Assembly (NCBI RefSeq): GCF_003609605.1 | Contig: NZ_MCHY01000013.1 | Location: forward strand, 1 to 64,000 | From: Ammoniphilus oxalaticus | Lineage (GTDB): Bacteria > Bacillota > Bacilli > Aneurinibacillales > RAOX-1 | Direction of reading: 5' to 3' | DNA: 64,000 nucleotides | Shown here: in pieces, positions 1-8,967 of the stretch | Position numbering within the stretch: position 1 is the stretch's first letter | Layout: each line of letters begins with the position of its first letter | Program-made: the position numbers and the translations under genes | Notes under the pieces: generated by a model | The model's database searches: none | What the model was told of the DNA's origin: nothing | Seen by the model: the letters and a program-made list of their open reading frames with translations, nothing else

Positions 1-2493
1 GTCAGAATCTTCCGATCTTGTTCCGTTATCTCCCTTTGCTACGGCCATGTACTGGATCGCACCAGCAGGGCATTGATAATCTGTAAAGATAGTCATTGCT
101 TCTCCAACTTTCACCCAATCGGATTCACCGTAACGCTTGCGATAAATCTCATTAATAATGATATTAGGCTCTTCGCCAACAGGCGTGGGGTTTTCGATAA
201 GGATAGTGGTCGTGGCAAATACAGAATCCTGCGATAATAAAATCGATGGCGGTCGCGGCTTGATAAACGAAGTCCTGAAATCGACCATTTCCGACCTTCC
301 GACCATATCATCTTGACTCTTAACCTCTAGCTGAATCTTATAATCGCGCTCGTTCTCTAAGTCGATAAAGGTATGAGTATTAGCAGTTCCGATAATCTCC
401 CCACTATCTTGGAGCACTTCCGTCTCTGAATCGTTCCACAATAGAAATCGGAAAGACTTCTGACGGATGCCCTGTGCTTGGCTGTAACTACCTCGAAACG
501 CATACGTATCACCCGTAAGCCCTGCATTTGGTAACGGGTCCGTAACAACCGCGATAGGCATAGTCGCGCACTTAAACGCAGCCCAATCGGACCAAGGCGA
601 CTCCTCACCCCGCAAGTCATACGTTCGTACTCGCCACATATAGTTCTTACCGTTTTCGAACGTATTGGCGGGGAATGAGTGTTGGCTTGACGAGCTACTA
701 ATTTTGCTTGAGCGGACAGCCGAAGCACCTTCAACATTTTCGAGATATTCGATTATATATGCCGACTGTGTATCGCCCGGATTGGGGTCATTAAACTGCC
801 ATGAAAATATAGCCGGCTGTTCAGCGTCAAAGTCAGAACGACTTAACCTCGTCGGTGCTGTAGGCGGCGTATTGAATATGATCTTATCGAAGCGATAGGA
901 ATTACCCGATAAACATGTCCATCCGATAATTGTGTCCGAAACCATAGCGGAAGGATTGTCTCCGATATCAACGAAAGACTCTACGCCCCAAGACGAGCCT
1001 TCGTATATTTTATGGTAGGTACGCCCACCACGGCCCCAAAACAAATGGACAACGCCGTCATTATCGACGACGATTGACGGATGGCTATTGACGCCATTAT
1101 TTACCGCGATGTTGTTCGTAGACCAAGTGCTCCCGTCGTTCCTTGAGCGAAAATATTCAATATTGCTTCCGTTCTTAATTGCGAGGTAAATATTACTGCG
1201 GTCAGCGAACATAGTCGGTTGAGATACGGATCCAGCCGTTGGCAAATCCTCCGACGTCCATGTGCCGTCTAGCCGCAAAATAGTAATTCGATTTGCGCTT
1301 CCGTTTTCCACTGCTACAACTGGACGTCCGTATCGACCCGCAACAATACACGGATTTGTAAAACCTGCTCCCGAACCCGTGTACGAAATGATTTGTTCAG
1401 GCTCGGACCAGCTTACTCCGCCGTTTGTTGATCGAGAATAAGCAAGACTGTGCGTAGGGGTAGAACCCCTATCTCTTTCGGGCCAAACCGCGTATAGAGT
1501 TCCAGTATGGTCTGAACAAATAGATACACCAGCGCCTTCAAGTTCAGCTAGACCGCTCTTATCTGAAATGTAATAACTGCCAAGAGAGGTTTGTAGTCGG
1601 ATGCGAGTATAACCATCAAAACTTCGAGGTTCTGGATACATTAAATAATACGAATTACCGTGGGAAGTTAAAGCAAAACTACTGTTCGTCACTCGGTTAT
1701 TCATATATTCTTTATGAGGCCCCCAAGTTAAGCCGTTGTTCCTTGAACGATAAAGATTAATATAATAGTTACCCCACCCATCGTCTGTATACCTGATCGC
1801 AGCGATAAGATCGCCGTTATCAAGTTGAATAATCTTTCTAGCACCGGGGTTTTCATCCGTTCGAATCGTACTGCTGACGACAATAGTCGGGTCAATCATA
1901 ACGGGATATAGTGCGTTAGTAAGAAATTCCGCATCGAACCAAATAAATAGCTGCTGACCTTCGTCCGTATCAATTACTTCGTATCGCCCATATACCTCAT
2001 TGCCCGCCATGTCCTTTACGTAAGGGCGAGGGAAGCAAAACGGTCCCGACCTAATTTCTTCTTGACTGCCGGGCGGAAGGGGCACGCCATTAACGATGCC
2101 GCTCACGCCAAACTCGACGCCATCTCCTAAGTATTCCGCGGGCTCTCGTGGTGGTTCGTGCAATACCGTCCAATGTTTGACCTGCATATCCTCCGCAATG
2201 AACACATCGTCTGCGCCGGGGAATGTGCGGTGATACCTCGCCTCTCTCCCACGCGTCGATAGATTAGATGGCGAGGAGCCTACGATGTAATCGAGCAAGC
2301 CACTCTCATCACGATACGCCAGCTCCGTCGGCCGCCAACTGAACGTCGTACCATCGGGAGCCTTCATGGTCAGCGGCTCCGAAGCCAAATGCGGAGCATT
2401 CAACGAATAGGCCTCGTTCCTGGTTTCCGCGCCTTCTTCGTCTGTGAGCAAGTCAGGCGGGACGTTTGGCCTTGCTTCCGATATAATTGCCAC
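1..2493 (-). CDS. large phage tail protein with sialidase-like (BNR) repeats, 3' end outside window
   Basis: My own translation of the minus strand gives one uninterrupted frame of 831 codons from a GTG at 2493-2491 to base 1, so the C-terminus is outside the window. The GTG follows a good ribosome site (GGGAGGTGA) and shares one base with the stop of the gene before it. Around residues 200-450 are repeated Asp-box-like motifs (SRNNGLTWG, STNGGVSWSEP, SRNDGSTWS), the signature of sialidase/BNR beta-propellers. After about residue 500 come fibronectin type III-like segments (FSWQFNDPNPGD, YMWRVRTYDLRGEESPWSDW). Position after the tape measure and this domain mix suggest a tail-tip or fibre component that touches the host surface; that role is inferred. 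Enzymatic sialidase activity is not implied, since Asp-boxes are structural. Confidence 0.85.
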   Translation of the reverse strand, partial: MAIISEARPNVPPDLLTDEEGAETRNEAYSLNAPHLASEPLTMKAPDGTTFSWRPTELAYRDESGLLDYIVGSSPSNLSTRGREARYHRTFPGADDVFIAEDMQVKHWTVLHEPPREPAEYLGDGVEFGVSGIVNGVPLPPGSQEEIRSGPFCFPRPYVKDMAGNEVYGRYEVIDTDEGQQLFIWFDAEFLTNALYPVMIDPTIVVSSTIRTDENPGARKIIQLDNGDLIAAIRYTDDGWGNYYINLYRSRNNGLTWGPHKEYMNNRVTNSSFALTSHGNSYYLMYPEPRSFDGYTRIRLQTSLGSYYISDKSGLAELEGAGVSICSDHTGTLYAVWPERDRGSTPTHSLAYSRSTNGGVSWSEPEQIISYTGSGAGFTNPCIVAGRYGRPVVAVENGSANRITILRLDGTWTSEDLPTAGSVSQPTMFADRSNIYLAIKNGSNIEYFRSRNDGSTWSTNNIAVNNGVNSHPSIVVDNDGVVHLFWGRGGRTYHKIYEGSSWGVESFVDIGDNPSAMVSDTIIGWTCLSGNSYRFDKIIFNTPPTAPTRLSRSDFDAEQPAIFSWQFNDPNPGDTQSAYIIEYLENVEGASAVRSSKISSSSSQHSFPANTFENGKNYMWRVRTYDLRGEESPWSDWAAFKCATMPIAVVTDPLPNAGLTGDTYAFRGSYSQAQGIRQKSFRFLLWNDSETEVLQDSGEIIGTANTHTFIDLENERDYKIQLEVKSQDDMVGRSEMVDFRTSFIKPRPPSILLSQDSVFATTTILIENPTPVGEEPNIIINEIYRKRYGESDWVKVGEAMTIFTDYQCPAGAIQYMAVAKGDNGTRSEDSD

Positions 2494-2684
2494 TATCTCA
2501 CCTCCCTCGTTAAAAATTCGTTTACATCTATTTCGCTATCGACCAACTTACCATTAACGTAGAGCTTACCGTCGACGATCGCCCTGCTTCCGTTCTCATC
2601 AACGAAAAAGAGAGTGTCCGAATCGATCGGATCACCCTCTCCTTTAACTAAATTACCGTTCTTATCTCGCGTAATCCAACGCAA
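2493..2684 (-). CDS. small phage protein between tape measure and tail protein
   Basis: A 63-residue protein, starting at TTG behind GGAGGTGGTTTT and ending one base into the next gene's GTG. It is hydrophilic and carries a repeated Asp/Gly-rich turn pattern (VDENGSRAIVDGKLYVNGK) suggesting a short beta-hairpin protein. I do not recognise the family. A distal tail protein would normally sit here, but this is far too short to be one. Confidence 0.65.
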   Translation of the reverse strand: MRWITRDKNGNLVKGEGDPIDSDTLFFVDENGSRAIVDGKLYVNGKLVDSEIDVNEFLTREVR

Positions 2685-2695
2685 AAAACCACCTC

Positions 2696-5600
2696 CTAGG
2701 ATGATCTGATTGAACGTCTATAATCGTCCAAGCTGCGCTTAAACTCATCTGCATCATTGGCCTTTACTGTTAAGTTTTCAATGTGGATTGTATCGCCACT
2801 TTCAATCACTTGCGGTGATTGACTGCTTGAAGCATACTCCATCAATGATTTAATTTGCGCGGGTTGAAAGACCATTTCGCTTCGTTGAAGTACCGCCTGG
2901 ATCTCGTTAGGATTGAGTGTAAACGGTGAACGGAATCTCATGCCATCCAAAATCCCTCCAGTGTGGAATTTAGAGGGAGTGAACGAACCATCCGAGTGAT
3001 ACGTTCCGCTATTGCCTACGTTCTTTGAGCTTGACGGCACTATCGGCCCCGTACGTCCTGAACCCCCGCCTCCACCTCCTCCACCGCTATCTGGCGAGGG
3101 CATACTGTCATAAAGCGCTTGAAGTCGTTTCATCTGATCGCCAACGCCATCAACGTATTTCTCCAACTCCTTCAACGCCTTGGAATACCATCCGTCCTCA
3201 CCATTCATAAGCTCATCGAAGTTTAACGTGCCCTCTTCGGCAGCCTTAACGAGGTCATCCCAGCGCTGTCTGGCGATTTCTAATTCCTCTCGATTGGCTT
3301 CCTTAGTCGCTTCGATTTCATCCCGCATGATCTGGACCTTCTCATCTTTAGCGTTTCTCAGACGGTCGATCTCATTTCGAATTGCTTGTTTTATATCCTC
3401 TCGTTCGTACTGCTCTTTAAGATCGTCACGATTCTTTTCGAGTTCAGATACTTTCGCTCGGTCATACGTTAGAATCCGTTCGCCATGCTCATCGATAAAT
3501 TCAAAGCGTTGATCGGCTTTGACTGCTTCGATGTCCGCGTCAATTTCGCGAAGACGCTTAAGTCGGTCTTCCTTCTGGTATTCCTCATCCAGTAGACGAA
3601 GCTTCTCTTCTTGCGCCTTAATCTGACGGTCATATGATTCTTCGATTGATTTCAGATTACTTTCTAACGTCTTAATTGCTTGTTCATGCCGCTTTTGAAG
3701 ATGTTCGATGTGAGCTACTTGTTGTTCTCGAAGAATGTCGCTCACCTCACGAATTGCTTCACGGTTCAATTCCTTTTGAACACGATAAAGCTCGCGGGCT
3801 GCTCGTTTACGTTCTTCCGTGCCTTCAAGGTATCGATCATGAATCTTTTTCCACTCTTCATATTCTTCACGCAAGGATAATTGATCGAAATATTTACGTT
3901 CTTCGATCAACTTAATCTCGTCATCGAATTGTTTTTTAACCAAAGCTTCTCTTTCTTTCGCAATTTCCTGCTCAACACGGAATACTTCCCTAGCTGCCTT
4001 TTTCTTCTCTTCGTCTGATTCAGCTCTTAAATCTCTAACACGTATCCAAGCAGCTAACTCTTCTTCGAGGGAGAGCCGTTTATAATACTTCTCTTCCTCG
4101 ATCCATTTCATTGAGAATTGGACAGTTTCGTGCTCCTTTTTCTTTTGAGCTTCACGCAATTCATTCTCAACATTCGCCGTTTGAGTATACAGCTGTAGCC
4201 TTTCCATTTCATTCGACTCAAGGAAGCCATAGTGTTTCTTGTATATTTCGTTCAATCTATCGATGTGATCTCGCGTAACTTTTTCTTCATCCTCACCCTT
4301 AGCCTTGCGAAGCTGGATTCGAGCATTGGCTAGAGATAGTTCAGATTGATAGGCCTCTCTAGCAACATCTTCTGCTGACGGCCCTTTCGGAGCGCTGCTT
4401 GTACGACCCGATGATTTACCTCCGCCAGATCCTCGAGCACCCCCGCCGCCACCGCCACCTGCTCCGCCACCGCTCGTTGTGACACTTCCCAATGCTTTTT
4501 CAATAGCACCCGTATCTACAGTACCTCGAAGATTATTCAACTCTTCCATTTTCGCCTTGATCTGTACGTTGGCGAATCGCGCCTGCATTCCTTTTGTCTG
4601 CCGCTCATACGTCGATAATCCCGACGCTTGATATGCCGTGGCCAACTGCATAAGGTTTCTGATCTGTGCCTCGATTTCAGCCGCCATCGCTGCCGTTTCT
4701 TTGCGTAGATTACTTATACGTGTGTTAACTGAATCCGCCTGTTCGTCGGTCAGCTTTCTTTCTGCCGCAATTAACATATTAATCGAATCGATATTCTGAA
4801 TATGCAGACGACCCTCTTCATCCATCATCGCGAATAGGGACGGATAGGATTGCTCTAATCTTTCAACTATGGAATTTAGCTCGCTCTTTTGTGCGGCATT
4901 CAAGCTCTCTTGCTTCGATAACTCAACGTACCTATCTCGCAAATTCTCGACGTAATCAATGTGCTCCATCTTCGCCCTCATAGCGTTAAGTTCGGCTTGC
5001 TCAATCTCGATTAGTCCGGGGAGCGATTTGTCTATTTCTTCGCCCATTTGTCGCAGCTTTTCGGCTGCGTGATCAGGCGTATCAATGCCTAGATTACGTA
5101 GCTGTTCGTCCAAATCCTCTAACTCTTTGGACAATTCCGCAAGCTCGCTCGATACTAAAGAGGTTTGAGTGCTCAACGCCTTTTGGATGTAGGTCTGCGT
5201 ATCTTTTCCCGCAAGCTCCTCTTCGATCTCATTGCGACGTTCTAACAACGCATTGATCTCCGCATATTCTTCCTGTAATTTACGAACATCGTCGGCTGTT
5301 CGTTCGTGAGGGGCTTCGTTAAGACGCTGATTCAATTCGTCAACTGCGGTTACTGTATCATCCACCTCTGAATTGAGGTAAGTAAACGCTGCGGCCAATC
5401 CCCCGACCACTAAAGAGCCGACTAATAAAGGTGGGAAGCTCACTTGTATAGCGACGAGTGCCGCCCTTAACGCATATAATCCCGTTGTCAAGATCCCTGC
5501 GGCTGCCGTCATTGTCCCAAAAGCCAATATTGCGTTCTGTGCAGGACCACTCATGCCCTCAAAACCTAGCGCCGCCTTCGTTAATTCCTCTGCGGCCATT

Positions 5601-6682
5601 CGAATAGCTGGAGCAAACTTATCTCCGACTTTAATCTCGACAGCTTCCAGTGCAGATTCAAGTTCCTTTATTGCACCGTTCAGCGTATCGTTTTGCACGT
5701 CCGCTAATTCTTGTGCCACACCTGCGGAATCACGTAACTCATTCGTGTAAGACGCCAACGTATCGCTTCCTGCGGATATTAGCGTCAAGAATCCACTCGC
5801 TGCTTCTCGGCCGACTAAGGTAGACGCTACTTGCGCCTTTTGAGCCTCCGTCAATCCTCCAAGTCCGACTTCGAATTGCTTAATTAGCTCGCTTAGCGAG
5901 AACATTTCACCTTGCGAATCCGTGGCGCTTATACCAAGCTGCTCCATTAATTTTTCCGCTTCCGTAGCTGGATCGATAAGGCTTAATAGTATAGCACGTA
6001 ATTGAGTACCGGCCATTTCGCCCTGGATTCCGGCATCGGACATTTTTGCGATGGCCGCGGACGTTTCTTCGATTGAAAGCCCGACTTGCGTTGCGATAGG
6101 ACCAACGTATTTCATCGCAAATCCAAGCTGCTCAATGTTGGTATTAGCCGTCGTCACTGTTGCCGCCATTACGTCAACGACTCGTCCAGTTTCCTCCGTA
6201 GCAAGCTGGAATCCCGTTAAGATATTCGAAGCGATGTCTGCCGTCCTAGCTAGCTCCATTTGGCCCGCTGCTGCGAGGTTAAGAACACCGGGCAAAGCGG
6301 AAATGATTTGTTGCGCATTGAAGCCCGCCATCGCAAGATAAGACTGTGCCTCCGCTGCTTGGGATGCCGAAAAGACCGTTGACGCCCCCATCTCAGCGGC
6401 TGAATGACGCAATGCTTCGAACTCTTCCGCCGTAGCCCGCGTGATCGCCTTTACGCGGGCCATAGATTGTTCGAATTGAGCCGAGGTATGTACGGTTTTC
6501 GCTATAATTGCCGCCATAGCAACGCCCATAGCTGCATAGGCTGCTCCTAGTGCTTTTACGTTAGCCGAGGTTGCCAAGCTACTTTTGCCAAGCTCGTTCG
6601 TATCTCTTTTAGCCGCTTCAATTTCTTTCTTAAACTGCCCGCTCTCTAGGACTAGCCGCCCTTTAATGGAGCCTATATCCAC
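2696..6682 (-). CDS. tail tape measure protein (TP901 family)
   Basis: About 1,328 residues. The N-terminal 350 residues match the TP901-type tape measure core (TANTNIEQLGFAMKYVGPIA, SIEETSAAIAKMSDAGIQG, AGTQLRAILLSLIDP). A hydrophobic segment follows (about 390-440), then a very long Glu/Lys/Arg-rich coiled coil split by Gly-rich linkers near 750 and 1,240. It sets tail length and fills the tail tube. An ATG lies upstream at 6709, but the GTG at 6682 sits 5-6 bases after AAAGGTGGTG and gives the start VDIGSIKGRL expected for the family, so I chose it. A terminator separates it from the lipoprotein gene upstream, so it probably depends on read-through or reinitiated late transcription. Confidence 0.93.
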   Translation of the reverse strand: MDIGSIKGRLVLESGQFKKEIEAAKRDTNELGKSSLATSANVKALGAAYAAMGVAMAAIIAKTVHTSAQFEQSMARVKAITRATAEEFEALRHSAAEMGASTVFSASQAAEAQSYLAMAGFNAQQIISALPGVLNLAAAGQMELARTADIASNILTGFQLATEETGRVVDVMAATVTTANTNIEQLGFAMKYVGPIATQVGLSIEETSAAIAKMSDAGIQGEMAGTQLRAILLSLIDPATEAEKLMEQLGISATDSQGEMFSLSELIKQFEVGLGGLTEAQKAQVASTLVGREAASGFLTLISAGSDTLASYTNELRDSAGVAQELADVQNDTLNGAIKELESALEAVEIKVGDKFAPAIRMAAEELTKAALGFEGMSGPAQNAILAFGTMTAAAGILTTGLYALRAALVAIQVSFPPLLVGSLVVGGLAAAFTYLNSEVDDTVTAVDELNQRLNEAPHERTADDVRKLQEEYAEINALLERRNEIEEELAGKDTQTYIQKALSTQTSLVSSELAELSKELEDLDEQLRNLGIDTPDHAAEKLRQMGEEIDKSLPGLIEIEQAELNAMRAKMEHIDYVENLRDRYVELSKQESLNAAQKSELNSIVERLEQSYPSLFAMMDEEGRLHIQNIDSINMLIAAERKLTDEQADSVNTRISNLRKETAAMAAEIEAQIRNLMQLATAYQASGLSTYERQTKGMQARFANVQIKAKMEELNNLRGTVDTGAIEKALGSVTTSGGGAGGGGGGGARGSGGGKSSGRTSSAPKGPSAEDVAREAYQSELSLANARIQLRKAKGEDEEKVTRDHIDRLNEIYKKHYGFLESNEMERLQLYTQTANVENELREAQKKKEHETVQFSMKWIEEEKYYKRLSLEEELAAWIRVRDLRAESDEEKKKAAREVFRVEQEIAKEREALVKKQFDDEIKLIEERKYFDQLSLREEYEEWKKIHDRYLEGTEERKRAARELYRVQKELNREAIREVSDILREQQVAHIEHLQKRHEQAIKTLESNLKSIEESYDRQIKAQEEKLRLLDEEYQKEDRLKRLREIDADIEAVKADQRFEFIDEHGERILTYDRAKVSELEKNRDDLKEQYEREDIKQAIRNEIDRLRNAKDEKVQIMRDEIEATKEANREELEIARQRWDDLVKAAEEGTLNFDELMNGEDGWYSKALKELEKYVDGVGDQMKRLQALYDSMPSPDSGGGGGGGGSGRTGPIVPSSSKNVGNSGTYHSDGSFTPSKFHTGGILDGMRFRSPFTLNPNEIQAVLQRSEMVFQPAQIKSLMEYASSSQSPQVIESGDTIHIENLTVKANDADEFKRSLDDYRRSIRSS

Positions 6683-6701
6683 TATTCCACCACCTTTTTG
6701 G

Positions 6702-6732
6702 CAAAACAAAAAGCGCCCTTAAATAGGCGCTT
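6702..6732 (-). terminator. intrinsic terminator after lipoprotein gene
   Basis: Inverted repeat AAGCGCC/GGCGCTT with an 8-base loop, followed on the minus strand by TTTGTTTTG. It lies just past the stop of the lipoprotein gene and before the tape measure gene. Confidence 0.8.
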
Positions 6733-6745
6733 GAATATTTCTTTA

Positions 6746-7606
6746 TTAAAATGACCACCTTTGTTTTTCTACCTCTTGACTCCAATTTGGGTTTTCCCAA
6801 ACAGAATCATCGGTAAAATGGACCCGAACCAAAACCGTTTTTATTTTAGTTGTATTATCATGACCGTGTAGAGTCCAATAATAATTATCTCCCGTGGTAA
6901 TGCCCGGGTTAATAATATCTTGACTAACGCCACTAAATATATTTTCTTTGTACAGGTAGTGATTTACTGGTTGGTTATAGTTATCAAATGTAAGTATTTT
7001 AACATCAAATGCATCAACACTCTTATTTGTAATGTTTTTCAATCTAATACGTGCCTCTGGGTTACCGATGGAGTTGAATGTAACCCAGGACTTTAACAGT
7101 TCCAATGGAGGCTTATTCTTTAGACCCTTATATTCTTTGATTTTTTCGTCAACCTTAGTTTTATATGACTCCTCGGGATTCTTTTTTAAATATGAATTTA
7201 AAACCTCTATTGAATCGTCATAGGATTTCTGGTTGCTTGCGGCCTCGATCACACCATTATATTCGTCTTCTTTTTGTTTTGTTTGCTCTTCAATTAAACC
7301 AGCAATTTGATTCTTCATTTCTTCAGACGATTTTTGTATCGGAGTATCCGGATTACCTTCAATAACGGAGTCCAATATTTGAATCGCTTCTTGATAGTTT
7401 CCTTTGTCTTTTTCCGACACAGCTTGCTTAAATCTTATTTCCCCTGAGTTCTTTAAATCTGATAATTCTGTTTCAAGTCGGTTTACCTCTTCCTTCAACT
7501 CGATATTTTCCTTCTGAACAATCTCCAATTCTTTCTTATTACAAGAAGTCAGGATAGCAACGGACAGGAAAGCAGAAATAAAAAATAATAAGTTCCTTTG
7601 AATCAT
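6746..7606 (-). CDS. phage-encoded lipoprotein (moron), candidate superinfection-exclusion factor
   Basis: 286 residues. Residues 1-22 form a lipoprotein signal peptide with lipobox LTSC (Cys about 22). Residues 23-60 form a coiled coil, 65-150 look like TPR-type helices (FKQAVSEKDKGNYQEAIQIL), and the last 115 residues form a beta-rich domain that resembles DUF5780 (WVTFNSIGNPEARIRLKN). It is AT-rich compared with its neighbours and has its own promoter (7638-7666) and terminator (6702-6732), the hallmarks of a moron expressed in the lysogen. Known phage lipoproteins of this placement (for example Ltp of phage TP-J34) block DNA entry by binding an incoming tape measure protein; that function here is an inference from position next to the tape measure gene. 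Confidence 0.8.
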   Translation of the reverse strand: MIQRNLLFFISAFLSVAILTSCNKKELEIVQKENIELKEEVNRLETELSDLKNSGEIRFKQAVSEKDKGNYQEAIQILDSVIEGNPDTPIQKSSEEMKNQIAGLIEEQTKQKEDEYNGVIEAASNQKSYDDSIEVLNSYLKKNPEESYKTKVDEKIKEYKGLKNKPPLELLKSWVTFNSIGNPEARIRLKNITNKSVDAFDVKILTFDNYNQPVNHYLYKENIFSGVSQDIINPGITTGDNYYWTLHGHDNTTKIKTVLVRVHFTDDSVWENPNWSQEVEKQRWSF

Positions 7607-7637
7607 ACTTCACTCCTCCGCACAGTCATTTAGTCCC

Positions 7638-7666
7638 AGTTTAGTACAGAGAGGTAGATGTTACAA
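7638..7666 (-). promoter_or_regulatory. sigma-A-like promoter of lipoprotein gene
   Basis: Minus-strand TTGTAA, 17-base spacer, TAAACT, ending about 30 bases before the lipoprotein start and its GGAGGAG ribosome site. Together with the terminator this makes the gene an independent unit inside the late operon. Confidence 0.55.
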
Positions 7667-7675
7667 GGTTCTGCT

Positions 7676-7912
7676 TCACTTACCCATCATTGCTTTAAGT
7701 CGTTCCAACCCCTCCAGATCAGGGCCATCAGGTAATTCCTCAACAAGCCCAGCCGTCCTCCGCAGTTCCCTGAGGAGCTTCTCCCTGTGCTCTTGCTCCA
7801 TATTAGTTAGGTTTTGTATCGAAATTCCTTCTAGCGTCTTACTCGCGTCATGCTTTCTCTTTTCTTCGAGTAATATCGGCAGATCGACCATGTAGTACTC
7901 GTCTTCAAGCAC
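7676..7912 (-). CDS. tail assembly chaperone, second frame (gpGT-type fusion part)
   Basis: 78 residues if started at the GTG at 7912, but the frame is open upstream to beyond the stop of the first chaperone, lying in the -1 frame relative to it. The upstream extension reads sensibly (TVDDWLIKCAVELNVSQI then LEDEYYMVDLP). The product is therefore most likely made as a C-terminal extension of the 7966-8376 protein by programmed -1 frameshifting, as in lambda gpG/gpGT. It would act transiently with the tape measure during tail assembly. Confidence 0.8.
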   Translation of the reverse strand: MLEDEYYMVDLPILLEEKRKHDASKTLEGISIQNLTNMEQEHREKLLRELRRTAGLVEELPDGPDLEGLERLKAMMGK

Positions 7913-7965
7913 GATTTGACTGACATTCAGCTCAACCGCACATTTAATCAGCCAATCATCAACCG

Positions 7966-8376
7966 TTAAGCCTTCATCTCTTCTTTGGCTTTTTCCGATG
8001 TCGTCTTCGTGAACAAACGACGCCCGGCGGTCTGCAACTTTTTTAACGTTGCTTCAAAATTGTTTTTCTCTATTAATTTCTCGATGTATTCCACAATCTC
8101 ATCAAGTGCCGCTGAATCTTCGATATCTTCTTTGGTCAATCCGCTGGCAATACTAATGATGTCGACGACCTCATCGAAGCAGATATCGACAGCGGCCACA
8201 ATTACAACGCCTAAATCATTTTTGTTTTCCGTTGTTAATGCTGAAAAGATAATGCCAGGCAACTGATTTAATGCCCCAAAGATCTGACGCCATTGTTTAA
8301 CGGTCAGTCTTCTTACTTCAACTTTATTACCGCCCATCATGACTATATCGTTTGTATTTCTACGGAAAAATGACAT
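7966..8376 (-). CDS. tail assembly chaperone, first frame (gpG-type)
   Basis: 136 residues, mostly helical, between the tail tube and tape measure genes, the usual place of the tail assembly chaperone. It contains VEVRRLTVKQWRQI near the N-terminus, typical of phage chaperones that follow the tail tube gene. The C-terminus (TSEKAKEEMKA) overlaps the A-rich slip site that leads to the longer fusion product. Confidence 0.82.
   Translation of the reverse strand: MSFFRRNTNDIVMMGGNKVEVRRLTVKQWRQIFGALNQLPGIIFSALTTENKNDLGVVIVAAVDICFDEVVDIISIASGLTKEDIEDSAALDEIVEYIEKLIEKNNFEATLKKLQTAGRRLFTKTTSEKAKEEMKA
7990..7996 (-). other. candidate -1 ribosomal frameshift site
   Basis: The minus strand reads GGAAAAA followed by GCC, with frame-0 codons GAA AAA. 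It is the only homopolymeric slip site in the region where both frames are open (the upper frame stops at 7966). It is not the textbook GGGAAAG, so the exact slip position is inferred. Confidence 0.55.
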
Positions 8377-8395
8377 ATTAACCTCCGATAAAATG

Positions 8396-8425
8396 AAAAT
8401 GACGGTTCCAGAGAACCGTCATTTT
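8396..8425. terminator. strong bidirectional terminator after tail tube gene
   Basis: Perfect inverted repeat AAAATGACGGTTC/GAACCGTCATTTT with a 4-base loop. Terminators after the most abundant structural genes are common and limit transcription of downstream, less-needed genes. Confidence 0.85.
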
Positions 8426-8468
8426 AGTCCGTACTATTTTCTGCGTATGCCTCTACGGGTTCTTCTTT

Positions 8469-8960
8469 TCATACATTCGTGAAGTCTGCGATCTCTCCGT
8501 CTCCATCTGGGTATGCCGTGAATGTAACGGTATACACTTGTTCGCCCGTCGTCGTGAACGACCTGGACACGTTAGGCCTTGGAGCGGCCTTCAGGACTGT
8601 AATTGTATCGAATGCACCCTCCACATTCGGTTCAATCGTTAATTGGTCAGCTATACTAAGTAAATCGATTCCCACTGCATTCCGAATCGACAACTTTTTG
8701 TCAGCAGGCTCATAGATACTCCCAGGGATCACCTTTGTAATCTTTGCGAAATCGGACTCCGCAATTGCAACCTCAACCGCAAACTCCTGACCTGTTACTA
8801 TTTCCTTAATCGGCTGCTCACCATATTGGTCAACGGTAACAGGATGCGTCGACTGAGAAAAGGTCAGCGTTACTCCTTTTGTTAGATCAAATACCGCTGG
8901 GTCAGATTTTCCAAACGACACTTTCGCAGGACCAAGATATACCTTTGCTGTATCACCCAT
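8469..8960 (-). CDS. major tail tube protein
   Basis: 163 residues. Beta-rich protein with an N-terminal GPAKVSFGKSDPAVFDLTKG segment and a C-terminal GEQVYTVTFTAYPDGDGEI segment, typical of siphovirus tail tubes. It is followed by a strong terminator and lies between the tail terminator and chaperone genes. The TGA stop is followed in frame by 14 further sense codons before a TAA; that is short enough to be chance. Confidence 0.88.
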   Translation of the reverse strand: MGDTAKVYLGPAKVSFGKSDPAVFDLTKGVTLTFSQSTHPVTVDQYGEQPIKEIVTGQEFAVEVAIAESDFAKITKVIPGSIYEPADKKLSIRNAVGIDLLSIADQLTIEPNVEGAFDTITVLKAAPRPNVSRSFTTTGEQVYTVTFTAYPDGDGEIADFTNV

Positions 8961-8967
8961 GATTCAA

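Noticed and set aside
111-737. Two minus-strand frames of 66 and 126 codons
   Set aside because: They lie inside the 831-codon tail protein frame on the same strand and have no ribosome sites; the long frame has clear domain repeats.
3025-6341. Several plus-strand frames opposite the tape measure gene
   Set aside because: Ser-rich shadows of the coiled-coil codons; no ribosome sites or promoters.
8424-8468. Read-through extension of the tail tube after TGA
   Set aside because: Fourteen in-frame sense codons are expected often by chance, and there is no known signal around the stop.
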